The notes: generated by a model not told the origin, from the letters alone. Positions 1 to 9,526 are shown, numbered from the stretch's first letter. The stretch: DNA of 64,000 nt from JAFKFH01 sp017307375 (GCA_965229335.1 OZ245874.1:2542001-2606000), one strand, 5' to 3'. A program made the numbers and translations.

Positions 1-63
1 GGCGGTGCCTGGCGGCGCTTCCTATACTCGTGGCGACAAGAAACTCCAGGGATGGAAAAGGCG

Positions 64-1047
64 ATGCATATCCTGATCATCGGTGCGGCGGGCATGATCG
101 GCGCCAAGCTTACCCAACGGCTCGTGGCCGACGGCCGGCTGGGCGAGGCGACTGTCGACCGGCTGTCGCTGGTCGACGTGGTCGAGCCACGCGTCCCGGC
201 GACGCCGATCGCCGTGACCGCCGAAGGCGCCGACTTGTCCGCGCCCGGCGTGCCCGCCAGACTCGTCGCCAGCCGGCCCGATGTCATCTTTCATCTCGCC
301 GCCATCGTCTCCGGCGAGGCGGAGGCCGATTTCGACAAGGGATACCGCATCAACCTCGACGGTACCCGCGGCCTGTTCGAGGCGATCCGGCAGGAGGGGC
401 TGAAGGCGCCTTACAGGCCGCGCGTCGTCTTCACCTCGTCGATCGCGGTATTCGGTGCTCCATTCCCGGAAGCCATCGACGACGACTTCCTGTCCACGCC
501 GCTGACCAGCTATGGCACCCAGAAGGCGATCGGCGAACTGCTGCTGTCGGACTATTCCCGCCGCGGCTTCTTCGACGGGATCGGCATCCGCCTGCCGACG
601 ATCTGCATCCGGCCGGGGGCGCCCAACAAGGCAGCGTCCGGTTTCTTCTCCAACATCCTGCGCGAGCCGCTGGCCGGCAAGGAAGCAGTGCTGCCGGTGG
701 CCGAGGATGTCCAGCACTGGCATGCCTCGCCACGGGCGGCGATCGGCTTTCTCGTGCATGCCGCGACGATGGACCTGGCACCGCTCGGCGGGCGCCGCAA
801 CCTGTCGATGCCCGGCCTGACCGCGACGGTCGGCGAGCAGATCGCGGCATTGCGCCGCGTCGCCGGCGACAAGGCGGTCGCCCTGATCCGGCGTGAGCCG
901 GACCCGGTGATCGAACGCATCGTCGCCGGCTGGCCGCGCAATTTTGCGCCGACCCGCGCGCCCGCCCTCGGCTTCCGCGCGGAAACCTCGTTCGACGAGA
1001 TCATCCGCATCCATATCGAGGACGAACTGGGCGGCCGGATCGGCTGA
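64..1047 (+). CDS. denD: NAD-dependent epimerase/dehydratase, D-erythronate dehydrogenase (DenD)-like
   Basis: This is an extended short-chain dehydrogenase of 327 residues. The N-terminus has a Rossmann glycine motif (GAAGMIG, residues 7-13) and the catalytic pair is Tyr150/Lys154 in YGTQK, with Ser125/126 upstream. The overall sequence resembles the DenD family, which oxidises D-erythronate to 2-oxo-tetronate with NAD, but relatives act on other sugar acids. I chose the ATG at 64 rather than the in-frame ATG at 52 because the Rossmann strand begins right after it and the purine-rich stretch before it can serve as a ribosome site. The neighbouring SDR, sugar ABC importer and sugar-acid dehydratase support a role in sugar-acid oxidation. 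The exact substrate is inferred. Confidence 0.75.
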   Translation: MHILIIGAAGMIGAKLTQRLVADGRLGEATVDRLSLVDVVEPRVPATPIAVTAEGADLSAPGVPARLVASRPDVIFHLAAIVSGEAEADFDKGYRINLDGTRGLFEAIRQEGLKAPYRPRVVFTSSIAVFGAPFPEAIDDDFLSTPLTSYGTQKAIGELLLSDYSRRGFFDGIGIRLPTICIRPGAPNKAASGFFSNILREPLAGKEAVLPVAEDVQHWHASPRAAIGFLVHAATMDLAPLGGRRNLSMPGLTATVGEQIAALRRVAGDKAVALIRREPDPVIERIVAGWPRNFAPTRAPALGFRAETSFDEIIRIHIEDELGGRIG

Positions 1048-1053
1048 CCCGGC

Positions 1054-1521
1054 TTAGCCCGGCTGGGGGCCGCGCGGCGGCATCGGCGGCGGCATCAGCC
1101 CGCCGCGCAGGTCGACTTCCTGCAGCCGGGCGAGCTGTGCCGGGGTCAGCTTGGCGCGCAGCGCCTCGACCGCCTTCAGCAGCGCGCCGGACCTGGTGCC
1201 TCTTTCGCCGAGGTCGCGGGCCATGCCCTCGATGCCGGCAAGCGGATCGGAAAGCCCGGCTGCGGCCGGCGGGGCCGGCGGCCTGGGCGCCACCGCGATC
1301 AGCGCGTCGGTAAAGTCGCGCCAGACGTCGAGCTGATCGGCACGGATGCCGATCAGGGTTTCCAGCCCGGCCAGGCGCTGAGCCAGCGCCAGTTCCGGCG
1401 GCGGCATCATGCGCTGCATCATCGGATGCGGACCTGGGGGCGGGGCCGGCATGTCGGCGGCAAGTGCCGCGGTCGAGGCAAGCGCGGCGGCGAGTCCCAG
1501 TCCGGCAATCAATTTCTTCAT
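1054..1521 (-). CDS. Small exported protein with an LTxxQ-like motif (Spy/CpxP-like)
   Basis: The product has 155 residues with a typical Sec signal peptide (MKKLIAGLGLAAALAS, cleavage near AALA-AD). The mature protein is rich in Pro, Met and Ala and carries LTPAQLARLQ near the C-terminus. This resembles the LTxxQ motif of Spy/CpxP periplasmic chaperone-like proteins, a weak family assignment. A GAGG ribosome site lies seven bases before the ATG at 1521; a longer in-frame start would sit ahead of the signal peptide and is unlikely. It converges on the preceding dehydrogenase with a six-base gap. Its function is not established. Confidence 0.6.
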   Translation of the reverse strand: MKKLIAGLGLAAALASTAALAADMPAPPPGPHPMMQRMMPPPELALAQRLAGLETLIGIRADQLDVWRDFTDALIAVAPRPPAPPAAAGLSDPLAGIEGMARDLGERGTRSGALLKAVEALRAKLTPAQLARLQEVDLRGGLMPPPMPPRGPQPG

Positions 1522-1700
1522 TTGAAACCTCATCAAACAGGTAACCCCCACTGCAGATATAACGCGCGCGCGCTCGAAATCCTGCGGCAGCGCGCGATGG
1601 CGCTTGGCAGGTCCGCCACACTCATGTTATCGCTATCATCACCTTTGAATCAGGCGACGTCAGATCGCTGTTAGATGGGCGTAGCCTGTCGGGGGGAGGA

Positions 1701-2441
1701 ATGACGGACGGGCTTGCAGCCAAGCGTGTGGTCGTCACGGCAGCGGCACAGGGAATCGGCCGGGCCACGGCCGAATTGTTCGCGCGGCGCGGCGCGCTGG
1801 TTGCGGCCGCGGATTTCAACGGCGCGAAACTGGCCGAACTGAACGGCACCCCTGGCATCGACCTTCATGTGCTGGACGTGCGCGATGGCGCCGCCATTGC
1901 CGATTTCGCCGCCGCGGTCGGTCCGGTCGACGTGCTGTTCAACTGTGTCGGCTTCGTCCACGGCGGCACCGTGCTCGAGGCGCCGGAAGACGACCTCGAC
2001 CAGGCCTTCGACCTTAACGTGAAGTCGATGTTCCGGATGATCCGCGCGTTTCTGCCCGGCATGATCGGGCGGGGCGGGGGCTCGATCATCAATATGTCGT
2101 CGGTCGCCTCGAGCATCAAGGGCGTGGCCAATCGCTGCGTCTACGGCACCACCAAGGCCGCGGTGATCGGCCTGACCAAGTCGGTCGCCGCCGACTACGT
2201 GACCCGGGGGATACGCTGCAACGCGATCTGCCCCGGTACCGTCCAGTCGCCGTCGCTGGACGAACGGCTGGCGGCGACGGGCGACTATGCCGCCGCGCGC
2301 CAGGCCTTCATCGCGCGCCAGCCGATGGGGCGCCTGGGCACGGCCGAGGAAATCGCCGAGCTCGCCTGCTATCTGGCCAGTCCTGCAGCCGCCTATGTGA
2401 CCGGGCAGGCCTACGTCATCGATGGCGGCTGGACCATCTGA
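1701..2441 (+). CDS. SDR oxidoreductase, DHRS6 / 2-keto-3-deoxy-L-fuconate dehydrogenase-like
   Basis: This is a classical SDR of 246 residues with a TAAAQGIG cofactor motif (13-20), catalytic Ser133/134, Tyr148 and Lys152, and a GG-W C-terminus. The segments around the active site (NRCVYGTTKAAVIGLTKSVA) and the conserved CPGT strongly resemble the DHRS6/BDH2 subfamily. Bacterial members of that subfamily oxidise 2-keto-3-deoxy-L-fuconate or related acids with NAD. A GGGGGAGG ribosome site lies four bases upstream of the ATG. It is followed at 32 bases by the sugar ABC ATPase gene, so it probably heads that operon. An FAH-family hydrolase able to take its expected product is encoded at 37.7 kb. 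The substrate is inferred. Confidence 0.8.
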   Translation: MTDGLAAKRVVVTAAAQGIGRATAELFARRGALVAAADFNGAKLAELNGTPGIDLHVLDVRDGAAIADFAAAVGPVDVLFNCVGFVHGGTVLEAPEDDLDQAFDLNVKSMFRMIRAFLPGMIGRGGGSIINMSSVASSIKGVANRCVYGTTKAAVIGLTKSVAADYVTRGIRCNAICPGTVQSPSLDERLAATGDYAAARQAFIARQPMGRLGTAEEIAELACYLASPAAAYVTGQAYVIDGGWTI

Positions 2442-2473
2442 AGCGACAGGAATTCTTGTAGCCGGGAGGAAGA

Positions 2474-3544
2474 ATGGCATCGGTCGAAATCAGCCGCGTC
2501 ACCAAGGCCTTCGGCGCGACGCAGGTGATCCACGGCGTCGACGTCGCGATCGAGGATGGCGAGTTCGTCGTGCTGGTGGGGCCCTCGGGCTGCGGCAAGT
2601 CGACGTTGCTGCGCATGGTCGCGGGGCTGGAGCAGATCACCGGCGGCGAGATCTCGATCGGCGGCCGGGTGGTCAACGACCTGCCGCCGAAGGAGCGCGA
2701 CATCGCCATGGTGTTCCAGAACTACGCGCTCTATCCGCACATGACGGTGCGCGACAACATGGCCTTCTCGATGAAGCTGCGCGGTGCCTCGTCGGCCGAG
2801 ATCGACAAGCGGGTCGGCGACGCCGCCGACATCCTGGGCCTCAAGCCCTATCTCGATCGTTTCCCGCGTCAGCTTTCCGGCGGCCAGCGTCAGCGCGTGG
2901 CGATGGGGCGGGCTATCGTGCGCGATCCGCAGGTCTTCCTGTTCGACGAGCCCCTGTCCAACCTCGATGCCAAGCTGCGCGTGCAGATGCGCACCGAGAT
3001 CAAGGCCCTGCATCAGCGTCTGAAGACCACGTCGATCTATGTCACCCACGACCAGGTCGAGGCGATGACGATGGCCGATCGCATCGTCGTCATGCATGAC
3101 GGCATCGTCGAGCAGGCCGGCGCGCCGCTCGATCTTTACGACCGCCCGGCCAATCAGTTCGTGGCGGGCTTCATCGGTTCGCCGGCGATGAACTTCATTC
3201 CCGGCCGCATCGATCGCGGCGGGGCCGTGGCCGTCGTCGCCGATGGCGGCCTGCGCCTGCCGCTCGCCGCCGATGCCGGGGGCGAACACGGCCAGAAGGT
3301 GATCTACGGCGTGCGGCCCGAGCATCTCGGTCTCGGCCCGGGCTTCGAGGCGGTGGTACAGGTGGTCGAGCCGACCGGTGCCGACACCTTCGTCTTCTGC
3401 GATGCGGCCGGCGTACGCATCTGCGCCAATGTCGAGGAGCGGCAGGGCTTTGCCCCGGGCGGGCGCATCGCGCTCGCGCCCCGCCTCGACATGGTCCATC
3501 TGTTCGACGCCGAAAGCGGCAGGGCCTTGCCTCGCCGCAACTGA
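2474..3544 (+). CDS. Sugar ABC transporter ATP-binding protein, MalK/UgpC type
   Basis: The protein has 356 residues, the normal length for a MalK/UgpC subunit. Walker A is GPSGCGKST (36-44), the signature LSGGQ is at 134-138 and Walker B (VFLFDEP) at 154-160. A C-terminal TOBE/regulatory domain covers roughly residues 240-356. It should energise the importer formed with the binding protein and two permeases immediately downstream. The ribosome site GGGAGG lies just upstream of the ATG. The operon order is SDR, ATPase, binding protein, permeases, dehydratase, so the cargo is probably a pentose, deoxysugar or sugar acid. Confidence 0.9.
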   Translation: MASVEISRVTKAFGATQVIHGVDVAIEDGEFVVLVGPSGCGKSTLLRMVAGLEQITGGEISIGGRVVNDLPPKERDIAMVFQNYALYPHMTVRDNMAFSMKLRGASSAEIDKRVGDAADILGLKPYLDRFPRQLSGGQRQRVAMGRAIVRDPQVFLFDEPLSNLDAKLRVQMRTEIKALHQRLKTTSIYVTHDQVEAMTMADRIVVMHDGIVEQAGAPLDLYDRPANQFVAGFIGSPAMNFIPGRIDRGGAVAVVADGGLRLPLAADAGGEHGQKVIYGVRPEHLGLGPGFEAVVQVVEPTGADTFVFCDAAGVRICANVEERQGFAPGGRIALAPRLDMVHLFDAESGRALPRRN

Positions 3545-3556
3545 CTTCGACGACAA

Positions 3557-3580
3557 GGCCGGTCGGCAACAGAACCGGCC
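3557..3580 (+). other. Intergenic hairpin between ABC ATPase and binding-protein genes
   Basis: GGCCGGT (3557-3563) and ACCGGCC (3574-3580) form a 7-bp stem with a ten-base loop, just upstream of the binding-protein ribosome site. It has no T tract. Hairpins here often shape mRNA stability so that the binding protein is made in excess; that role is inference. Confidence 0.4.
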
Positions 3581-3610
3581 ACTGAGGAAAAACCAGGAGG
3601 AGGTGCAGCC

Positions 3611-4927
3611 ATGACGACCAGACGCGATGTGATCAAGCTAGGCGCCGGTGCGGGCCTTGTGCTCGGCGCCGGCGGCCTCATCAAGCCCCGCCGGGCGGCG
3701 GCGCAGAGCCTGAGCCTCAAACCCGAGCCCGGCGCCAAGCTGCGCGTGCTGCGCTGGAAGCGCTTCGTGCAGGGCGACGAGGTCAACTGGCTGGCCACCA
3801 CCAAGAAATACGCGGACGCCAACAACATCGAGATCCGTGTCGACAGCGAGAACTGGGAGGACGTGCGGCCGAAGGCCGCAGTTGCCGCCCAGGTCGGATC
3901 GGGCCCGGACATCATCATCGGGACCAACGACGATCCGCAGAAATTCCCCTCCAAGCTGGTCGACGTCTCCGACGTGGCCGAATATCTCGGCGCCAAGTAC
4001 GGCGGCTGGTACGACGTCTGCAAGCGCTATGGCCAGCGCGACGGCAAGTGGATCGCGCTGCCGATGGGCGCCGCGGGGGCCTGCCTCGTCCATCGCAAGA
4101 GCCATATCCAGAAGGCCGGCTTCGAGGAGATCCCGAAGGATACGGCGAACTTCCTGAAGCTGTGCCAGGCACTGCACAAGAACGGCACGCCGGCGGGCTT
4201 CGCTCTGGGTCACGCGACCGGCGACGGCAATACCTGGTGCCACTGGGCATTGTGGTCGCACGGCGGCATGGTGGTGAACCCGAAGAACGAGGTGGTGCTG
4301 GACAGCCCCGAGACCGTCGCCGCCCTCGAATACGTCAAGCAGCTTTATGCGACCTTCGTGCCGGGAACGCTGTCCTGGCTCGACCCGTCGAACAACAAGG
4401 CCTTCCTGTCCGGCGAATGCAGCCTGACCAACAACGGCATCTCAGTCTATTACGCGGCCAAGACGTCGGATGCGCCGGCGATGCAGGAAATGGCCAAGGA
4501 TATCTACCACGCCAACTTCCCGGTCGGGCCGGTCGGCCGGCCGACCGAGTTCAACCTGATGTTCCAGGCCTTCGTGTTCCAGTACACGAAGTTTCCGAAC
4601 GCGGCGAAGGACTACCTCCGCTTCATGTGGGAGCGCGAGCAGTTCGTGCCGTGGATGGAAGCCTCGATCGGCTATGTCTCGCATCCGCTGAAGGCCTACG
4701 AGGATGCCCCGGTCTGGACCGCCGACCCGAAGGCCACACCCTATCGGGACTCGGTCAAGGTCATGCTCGACAACGGCTATTCCGGGACGCTGGGCGAGGC
4801 ATCGGCCGCGGTGATCTCGGACTTCGTCGTGGTCGACATGTTCGCCTCGGTCTGTGCCGGCAGCGCGTCGCCGAAGGAAGCCGCCAAGGCGGCGGCCGAA
4901 AAGGCGAAGCGGATCTACAAGGCTTGA
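3611..4927 (+). CDS. Sugar ABC transporter substrate-binding protein (Tat-exported)
   Basis: The product has 438 residues and begins with a twin-arginine signal (RRDVIKLGAGAG), with a predicted cleavage near RAAAQ at residue 32. The rest has the size and Trp-rich, mixed alpha/beta character of extracellular solute-binding protein family 1, which pairs with MalF/MalG-type permeases. A strong AGGAGGAGG ribosome site precedes the ATG. It lies between the ATPase and the first permease, so it is the substrate-capture component of this importer. The bound sugar cannot be read from the sequence; the adjacent XylD-like dehydratase points to a pentose or aldonic acid. Confidence 0.88.
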   Translation: MTTRRDVIKLGAGAGLVLGAGGLIKPRRAAAQSLSLKPEPGAKLRVLRWKRFVQGDEVNWLATTKKYADANNIEIRVDSENWEDVRPKAAVAAQVGSGPDIIIGTNDDPQKFPSKLVDVSDVAEYLGAKYGGWYDVCKRYGQRDGKWIALPMGAAGACLVHRKSHIQKAGFEEIPKDTANFLKLCQALHKNGTPAGFALGHATGDGNTWCHWALWSHGGMVVNPKNEVVLDSPETVAALEYVKQLYATFVPGTLSWLDPSNNKAFLSGECSLTNNGISVYYAAKTSDAPAMQEMAKDIYHANFPVGPVGRPTEFNLMFQAFVFQYTKFPNAAKDYLRFMWEREQFVPWMEASIGYVSHPLKAYEDAPVWTADPKATPYRDSVKVMLDNGYSGTLGEASAAVISDFVVVDMFASVCAGSASPKEAAKAAAEKAKRIYKA

Positions 4928-4957
4928 TGTGCGCGTGACGATGTCCAGGGGATTGCC

Positions 4958-5911
4958 ATGACGGTTGCTGCCCACGGCTACGCCCCCGCCGCCGGCGATC
5001 GCTGGCGGCGGCTGGCCTTGGCCTTTTCCGACAGCCGCAATCTCCTGGGCCTCGTCTTCATGCTGCCGGCGGCGGCCCTGCTGATCGTGTTCCTGGCCTA
5101 TCCGCTCGGTCTGGGCCTCTGGCTCGGCTTCACCGACGCCAATCTCGGCTCGACCGGGCGGTTCACCGGCATCGCCAACTACCTGTCGCTGGCCGGCGAC
5201 CCGGTCTACTGGCTGTCGGTGTCGAACACGATCCTCTATACCGTCATCGCCAGCGCGGCAAAGTTCTTCCTGGGGCTGTGGCTGGCACTGCTGCTGAACC
5301 AGAACGTGCCGTTCAAGGCCTTCGTGCGGGCCATCGTGCTGCTGCCCTGGATCGTGCCAACGGTCCTGTCGGCGATCGCCTTCTGGTGGATCTACGATAC
5401 GCAGTTCTCGGTCATCACCTGGGCATTGAAGGGCCTGGGGCTGATCGACGGCAGCATTGATTTCCTCGGCAACGGCACGAATGCGCGCATCTCGGTCATC
5501 GTGGCCAATGTCTGGCGCGGCATCCCGTTCGTCGCCATCTCGCTGCTGGCCGGGTTGCAGACCATTCCCGGCTCGCTCTACGAGGCCGCGACGCTCGACG
5601 GCGCCTCGTCCTACCAGCGCTTCCGCTACATCACCCTGCCGATGCTGACGCCGATCATCGCCGTGGTGATGACCTTCTCGGTCCTGTTCACCTTCACCGA
5701 TTTCCAGCTGATCTACGTGCTGACCCGCGGCGGGCCGGTCAACACGACCCATCTGATGGCGACGCTCGCCTTCCAGCGCGCGATCCCCGGCGGCCGGCTG
5801 GGCGAGGGCGCGGCGCTGGCTTCCTCGATGATCCCGTTCCTCGTGGCGGCGGTCATGTTCAGCTATTACGGCCTGCAGCGCCGCAAATGGCAGCAAGGGA
5901 CGCGGGATTGA
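4958..5911 (+). CDS. Sugar ABC transporter permease, MalF type
   Basis: This 317-residue inner-membrane protein has about six hydrophobic segments. It carries the EAA coupling loop in the form EAATLDGASSYQRF, followed by ITLPML, the hallmark of binding-protein-dependent sugar permeases. It starts 30 bases after the binding-protein gene and ends four bases before the second permease gene, so the two are almost certainly co-translated and form a heterodimeric channel. Confidence 0.9.
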   Translation: MTVAAHGYAPAAGDRWRRLALAFSDSRNLLGLVFMLPAAALLIVFLAYPLGLGLWLGFTDANLGSTGRFTGIANYLSLAGDPVYWLSVSNTILYTVIASAAKFFLGLWLALLLNQNVPFKAFVRAIVLLPWIVPTVLSAIAFWWIYDTQFSVITWALKGLGLIDGSIDFLGNGTNARISVIVANVWRGIPFVAISLLAGLQTIPGSLYEAATLDGASSYQRFRYITLPMLTPIIAVVMTFSVLFTFTDFQLIYVLTRGGPVNTTHLMATLAFQRAIPGGRLGEGAALASSMIPFLVAAVMFSYYGLQRRKWQQGTRD

Positions 5912-5915
5912 GCCG

Positions 5916-6800
5916 ATGATCGGACGCAAAGCCAAGGCCGCCGACGACGGCGGCATGGACTACCTCACCTCGCTGCCGCGCAAGGTGGTCACGGTCTATA
6001 TCCCGCTCGCCATCTTCCTGTTCGTGCTGCTGTTCCCGTTCTACTGGATGGCGGTGACCTCGTTCAAAAGCAATGCCGAGCTCTACGACCTGAAATCCGG
6101 CAACCCGCTATGGGTGGTCAAGCCGACCCTGCAGCATTTCAAGCATCTGCTGTTCCAGACCAGCTATCCCGACTGGATGTGGAACACGATCCTGATCTCG
6201 ACGGTCGCGACCTTCCTGTCGCTCGCCGCCTCGGTCGCTGCCGCCTATGCGATCGAGCGGCTGCGGTTCCGCGGCGCGCAGCCGACGGGGCTTGCCATCT
6301 TCCTGGCCTATCTGGTGCCGCCGTCGATCCTGTTCATCCCGCTGGCGGCGATGGTCCTGAAGCTCGGCCTGTTCGACACGCGCGCGGCGCTGATGCTGAG
6401 CTATCCGACCTTCCTGATCCCGTTCTGCACCTGGCTGCTGATGGGCTACTTCAAGTCGATTCCGTTCGAGCTGGAGGAGTGCGCGCTGATCGACGGGGCC
6501 AGCCGCTTCCAGATCCTGGTCAGGATCATCCTGCCCCTGTCGGTGCCCGGGCTGATCTCGGCCGGCATCTTCGCGTTTACGCTGTCCTGGAACGAATTCA
6601 TCTATGCCCTCACGTTCATTTCGTCGTCGGAGAACAAGACCGTTCCCGTCGGCGTGATCACCGAACTGGTCGAGGGCGACGTCTATCACTGGGGGCCGCT
6701 GATGGCCGGGGCCTTGCTCGGTTCGTTGCCGGTCGCCATCCTCTATTCGTTCTTTGTCGAGCACTACGTCTCCAGTATGACCGGTGCCGTCAAGGAGTAG
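5916..6800 (+). CDS. Sugar ABC transporter permease, MalG type
   Basis: The 294-residue product has about six transmembrane segments and an EAA-type loop (EECALIDGASRFQI followed by ILPLSVPG), as in MalG-family permeases. It is the partner of the preceding MalF-type permease. The ATG follows that gene after four bases, with only a weak ribosome site, which suggests translational coupling. The XylD-like dehydratase gene follows after 28 bases. Confidence 0.9.
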   Translation: MIGRKAKAADDGGMDYLTSLPRKVVTVYIPLAIFLFVLLFPFYWMAVTSFKSNAELYDLKSGNPLWVVKPTLQHFKHLLFQTSYPDWMWNTILISTVATFLSLAASVAAAYAIERLRFRGAQPTGLAIFLAYLVPPSILFIPLAAMVLKLGLFDTRAALMLSYPTFLIPFCTWLLMGYFKSIPFELEECALIDGASRFQILVRIILPLSVPGLISAGIFAFTLSWNEFIYALTFISSSENKTVPVGVITELVEGDVYHWGPLMAGALLGSLPVAILYSFFVEHYVSSMTGAVKE

Positions 6801-6828
6801 TGCCAGCGTTCCCGGGGAGGTTTTGGCG

Positions 6829-8601
6829 ATGACGAGCAGGCTGCGCAGCACGCGCTGGTGGGACAATCCGGACAATCCGGGCATGACCGCGCTCTATCTC
6901 GAGCGCTACATGAATTTCGGCCTGACCGCCGACGAACTGCGCTCGGGCAAGCCGATCATCGGCATCGCGCAGACCGGGTCCGACCTGTCGCCCTGCAACC
7001 GCCATCATATCGAACTGGCCGACCGCGTCCGCGCCGGCATCCGCGATGCCGGCGGCATCCCGCTCGAATTTCCCGTCCACCCGATCCAGGAAACCGGCAA
7101 GCGGCCGACCGCCGCGCTCGACCGCAACCTCGCCTATCTCGGCCTGGTCGAGGTGCTTTACGGCTACCCGCTCGACGGTGTGGTGCTGACGACGGGCTGC
7201 GACAAGACCACGCCGGCGATGCTGATGGGGGCGGCCACCGTCGACCTGCCGGCGATCGTCCTGTCCGGCGGGCCGATGCTGGATGGCCATTTCGAGGGCA
7301 AGCTGGCCGGTTCCGGTACCGTGGTATGGGAGGCGCGGCGGCGCCATGCCAAGGGCGAACTGGATTATGACCGCTTCATCGACATGGTCGCGGCCTCGGC
7401 GCCCTCGGTCGGCCATTGCAACACGATGGGGACGGCCAGCTCGATGAACGCGATGGCCGAGGCGTTGGGCATGACCCTGCCGGGTTGCGCCGCGATTCCC
7501 GGCCCCTACCGCGAACGCGCCCAGATGGCCTATGCCACCGGCCGGCGCATCGTCGGCATGGTTCACGAGGACTTGCGCCCGTCGCGGATCATGACCCGGC
7601 AGGCCTTCGAGAACGCGATCGTCTGTGCCTCGGCGATCGGCGCTTCGACCAACTGCCCGCCGCATCTGGTCGCCATCGCGCGCCATATGGGCGTCGAACT
7701 CAATACGGCCGACTGGGATCGCATCGGCTATGACATTCCGCTGCTGGTCGACATGCAGCCGGCGGGACGTTTCCTCGGCGAGAGCTATTATCGCGCCGGC
7801 GGCCTGCCGGCGGTGATCGCCGAGCTGATGAAGCAGGGCAAGATCCACGAAGGCGCCCTGACCGTCAGCGGAGTCGGCATCGGCGAGAACAACCGTGAAG
7901 CCCGCATCCTCGACGAGGAAGTGATCCGGCCCTACGATCGGCCGCTGAAGGAAAAGGCCGGGTTCGCCGTCCTGACCGGCAACCTGTTCGATTGCGCGAT
8001 CATGAAGACGTCGGTCATATCCGACGAGTTCCGCGACCGTTATCTCCGCACCCCCGGTGACGAGGATGCCTTCGAGGGCCGGGCGATCGTGTTCGAGGGG
8101 CCGGAGGATTACCACGCCCGGATCAACGACCCCGGGCTGCAGATCGACGAGCATTGCCTGCTGGTCATCCGCCATTGCGGCCCGGTCGGCTATCCCGGCG
8201 GCGCGGAAGTGGTCAACATGCTGCCGCCCGACGCGCTGGTGAAGCGCGGGGTCAACGAACTGCCCTGCATCGGCGACGGCCGGCAGAGCGGCACCTCGGG
8301 TAGTCCGTCGATCCTCAATGCCTCGCCGGAAGCAGCGGTCGGCGGCGGCCTCGCCATCCTGCAGACCGGCGACCGCATCCGCGTCGATCTCAAGACCCGG
8401 CGTGCCGACATGCTGGTGCCGGAGGAGGAACTGGCCCGCCGCCGTCGCGAGCTGAAGCTGCCCGAACTGGTCAACCAGACGCCGTGGCAGGAAATCCACC
8501 GCGCCCATGTCGGCCAGCTTGACGGCGGCGCGGTATTCGAGAATGCGGTAAAGTTCCAGCGGGTCGCCGAGACCTACGGCGTGCCACGGGACAACCACTG
8601 A
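6829..8601 (+). CDS. xylD: IlvD/Edd-family sugar-acid dehydratase, XylD-like D-xylonate dehydratase
   Basis: The enzyme has 590 residues and belongs to the IlvD/Edd Fe-S dehydratases. The three cluster cysteines are Cys56 (SPCN), Cys124 (TTGCDKTTPA) and Cys197 (GHCNTMG). Their spacing matches, as I remember it, Caulobacter XylD (60/128/201), and much of the N-terminal sequence resembles that protein. It should convert D-xylonate or a similar aldonate to the 2-keto-3-deoxy acid, step three of the Weimberg route. I chose ATG 6829 because GGGGAGG lies eight bases upstream; an earlier in-frame ATG at 6784 overlaps the permease gene. The next enzyme, XylX-like, is encoded near 33 kb. Other aldonates remain possible substrates. 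Confidence 0.82.
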   Translation: MTSRLRSTRWWDNPDNPGMTALYLERYMNFGLTADELRSGKPIIGIAQTGSDLSPCNRHHIELADRVRAGIRDAGGIPLEFPVHPIQETGKRPTAALDRNLAYLGLVEVLYGYPLDGVVLTTGCDKTTPAMLMGAATVDLPAIVLSGGPMLDGHFEGKLAGSGTVVWEARRRHAKGELDYDRFIDMVAASAPSVGHCNTMGTASSMNAMAEALGMTLPGCAAIPGPYRERAQMAYATGRRIVGMVHEDLRPSRIMTRQAFENAIVCASAIGASTNCPPHLVAIARHMGVELNTADWDRIGYDIPLLVDMQPAGRFLGESYYRAGGLPAVIAELMKQGKIHEGALTVSGVGIGENNREARILDEEVIRPYDRPLKEKAGFAVLTGNLFDCAIMKTSVISDEFRDRYLRTPGDEDAFEGRAIVFEGPEDYHARINDPGLQIDEHCLLVIRHCGPVGYPGGAEVVNMLPPDALVKRGVNELPCIGDGRQSGTSGSPSILNASPEAAVGGGLAILQTGDRIRVDLKTRRADMLVPEEELARRRRELKLPELVNQTPWQEIHRAHVGQLDGGAVFENAVKFQRVAETYGVPRDNH

Positions 8602-8716
8602 GCGACAGCCACGTCTTCCCGCGCGAGGAAAAATCCGGGCCAGGTGGGCGGCCGATGGCTCGCCCCCGGTCTTGCCGTATGCGGGATGATGTCTCAAAGG
8701 GAAGGAACATTCATCG

Positions 8717-9472
8717 ATGACTGAAACGCGCAAGGTCGCCCTGGTCACCGGCGCCGGCTCGGGTGTGGGCCGGGCGGTGGCGCTGGGACTGCTCGGGGCT
8801 GGCTACGCCACCGTCCTGGCCGGCCGCCGGCGCGCGGCGCTGGAGGAAACCGCAAGCCTGGCGCCCGCCGGTGCCGAGACGCTGGTGGTGCCGTCCGACG
8901 TTGCCGATGCGGCGTCGGTCAAGGCGCTGTTCGAGCGCACCGCGCAGGCCTACGGCCGACTCGACCTGCTGTTCAACAACGCCGGGACCGGGGCGCCGCC
9001 GGTGCTGCTGGAAGACCTGACGCTTGAACAATGGCGGGCGGTGGTCGACGTCAATCTGACCGGTCCGTTCCTCTGCACCCAGGAAGCCTTCCGCATCATG
9101 AAGGCCCAGGATCCGCGCGGCGGTCGCATCATCAACAACGGCTCGATCTCGGCGCATGTGCCCAGGCCGAACTCGGCCCCCTACACGGCGACCAAGCATG
9201 CGATCACCGGCCTGACGCGGTCGACCTCGCTCGATGGCCGTAAGTACGACATCGCCTGCGGTCAGGTCGACATCGGCAATGCCGATACGCCGATGACCGA
9301 GCGGATGAAGCAGGGCGTGCCGCAGGCCGACGGATCCATGGCCGTCGAACCGACGATGGACCCTGCCCATGTGGCCCAGGCGGTGGTCTACATGGCCAGT
9401 CTGCCGCTCGATGCCAACGTCCAGTTCCTGACCGTGATGGCGACCAAGATGCCCTTCATCGGCCGCGGCTGA
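8717..9472 (+). CDS. SDR family oxidoreductase
   Basis: This classical SDR has 251 residues. The cofactor motif is TGAGSGVG (11-18), followed by NNAG (87-90), Ser143, Tyr156 and Lys160. It ends with a short hydrophobic tail lacking the usual C-terminal GG motif. It lies 115 bases after the dehydratase gene on the same strand and before a strong terminator, so it is likely the last gene of the sugar-acid locus. It may oxidise a sugar or a pathway intermediate, but it is not close to the SDR that serves as xylose dehydrogenase in Caulobacter. The substrate is unknown. Confidence 0.75.
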   Translation: MTETRKVALVTGAGSGVGRAVALGLLGAGYATVLAGRRRAALEETASLAPAGAETLVVPSDVADAASVKALFERTAQAYGRLDLLFNNAGTGAPPVLLEDLTLEQWRAVVDVNLTGPFLCTQEAFRIMKAQDPRGGRIINNGSISAHVPRPNSAPYTATKHAITGLTRSTSLDGRKYDIACGQVDIGNADTPMTERMKQGVPQADGSMAVEPTMDPAHVAQAVVYMASLPLDANVQFLTVMATKMPFIGRG

Positions 9473-9498
9473 TCGACTCGTTCAGCACACGCGCAGCG

Positions 9499-9526
9499 GG
9501 GCCGCGTCGCAAGACGCGGCCCTTTT
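9499..9526 (+). terminator. Rho-independent terminator
   Basis: A perfect 10-bp GC-rich stem, GGGCCGCGTC (9499-9508) with GACGCGGCCC (9513-9522), encloses a GCAA tetraloop and is followed by TTTT. It sits 26 bases after the SDR stop codon and closes the sugar-acid operon. Confidence 0.9.

Noticed and set aside
1562..1573. CG alternating run as a regulatory or Z-DNA element
   Set aside because: It is a short run expected in GC-rich DNA and has no supporting symmetry or position.
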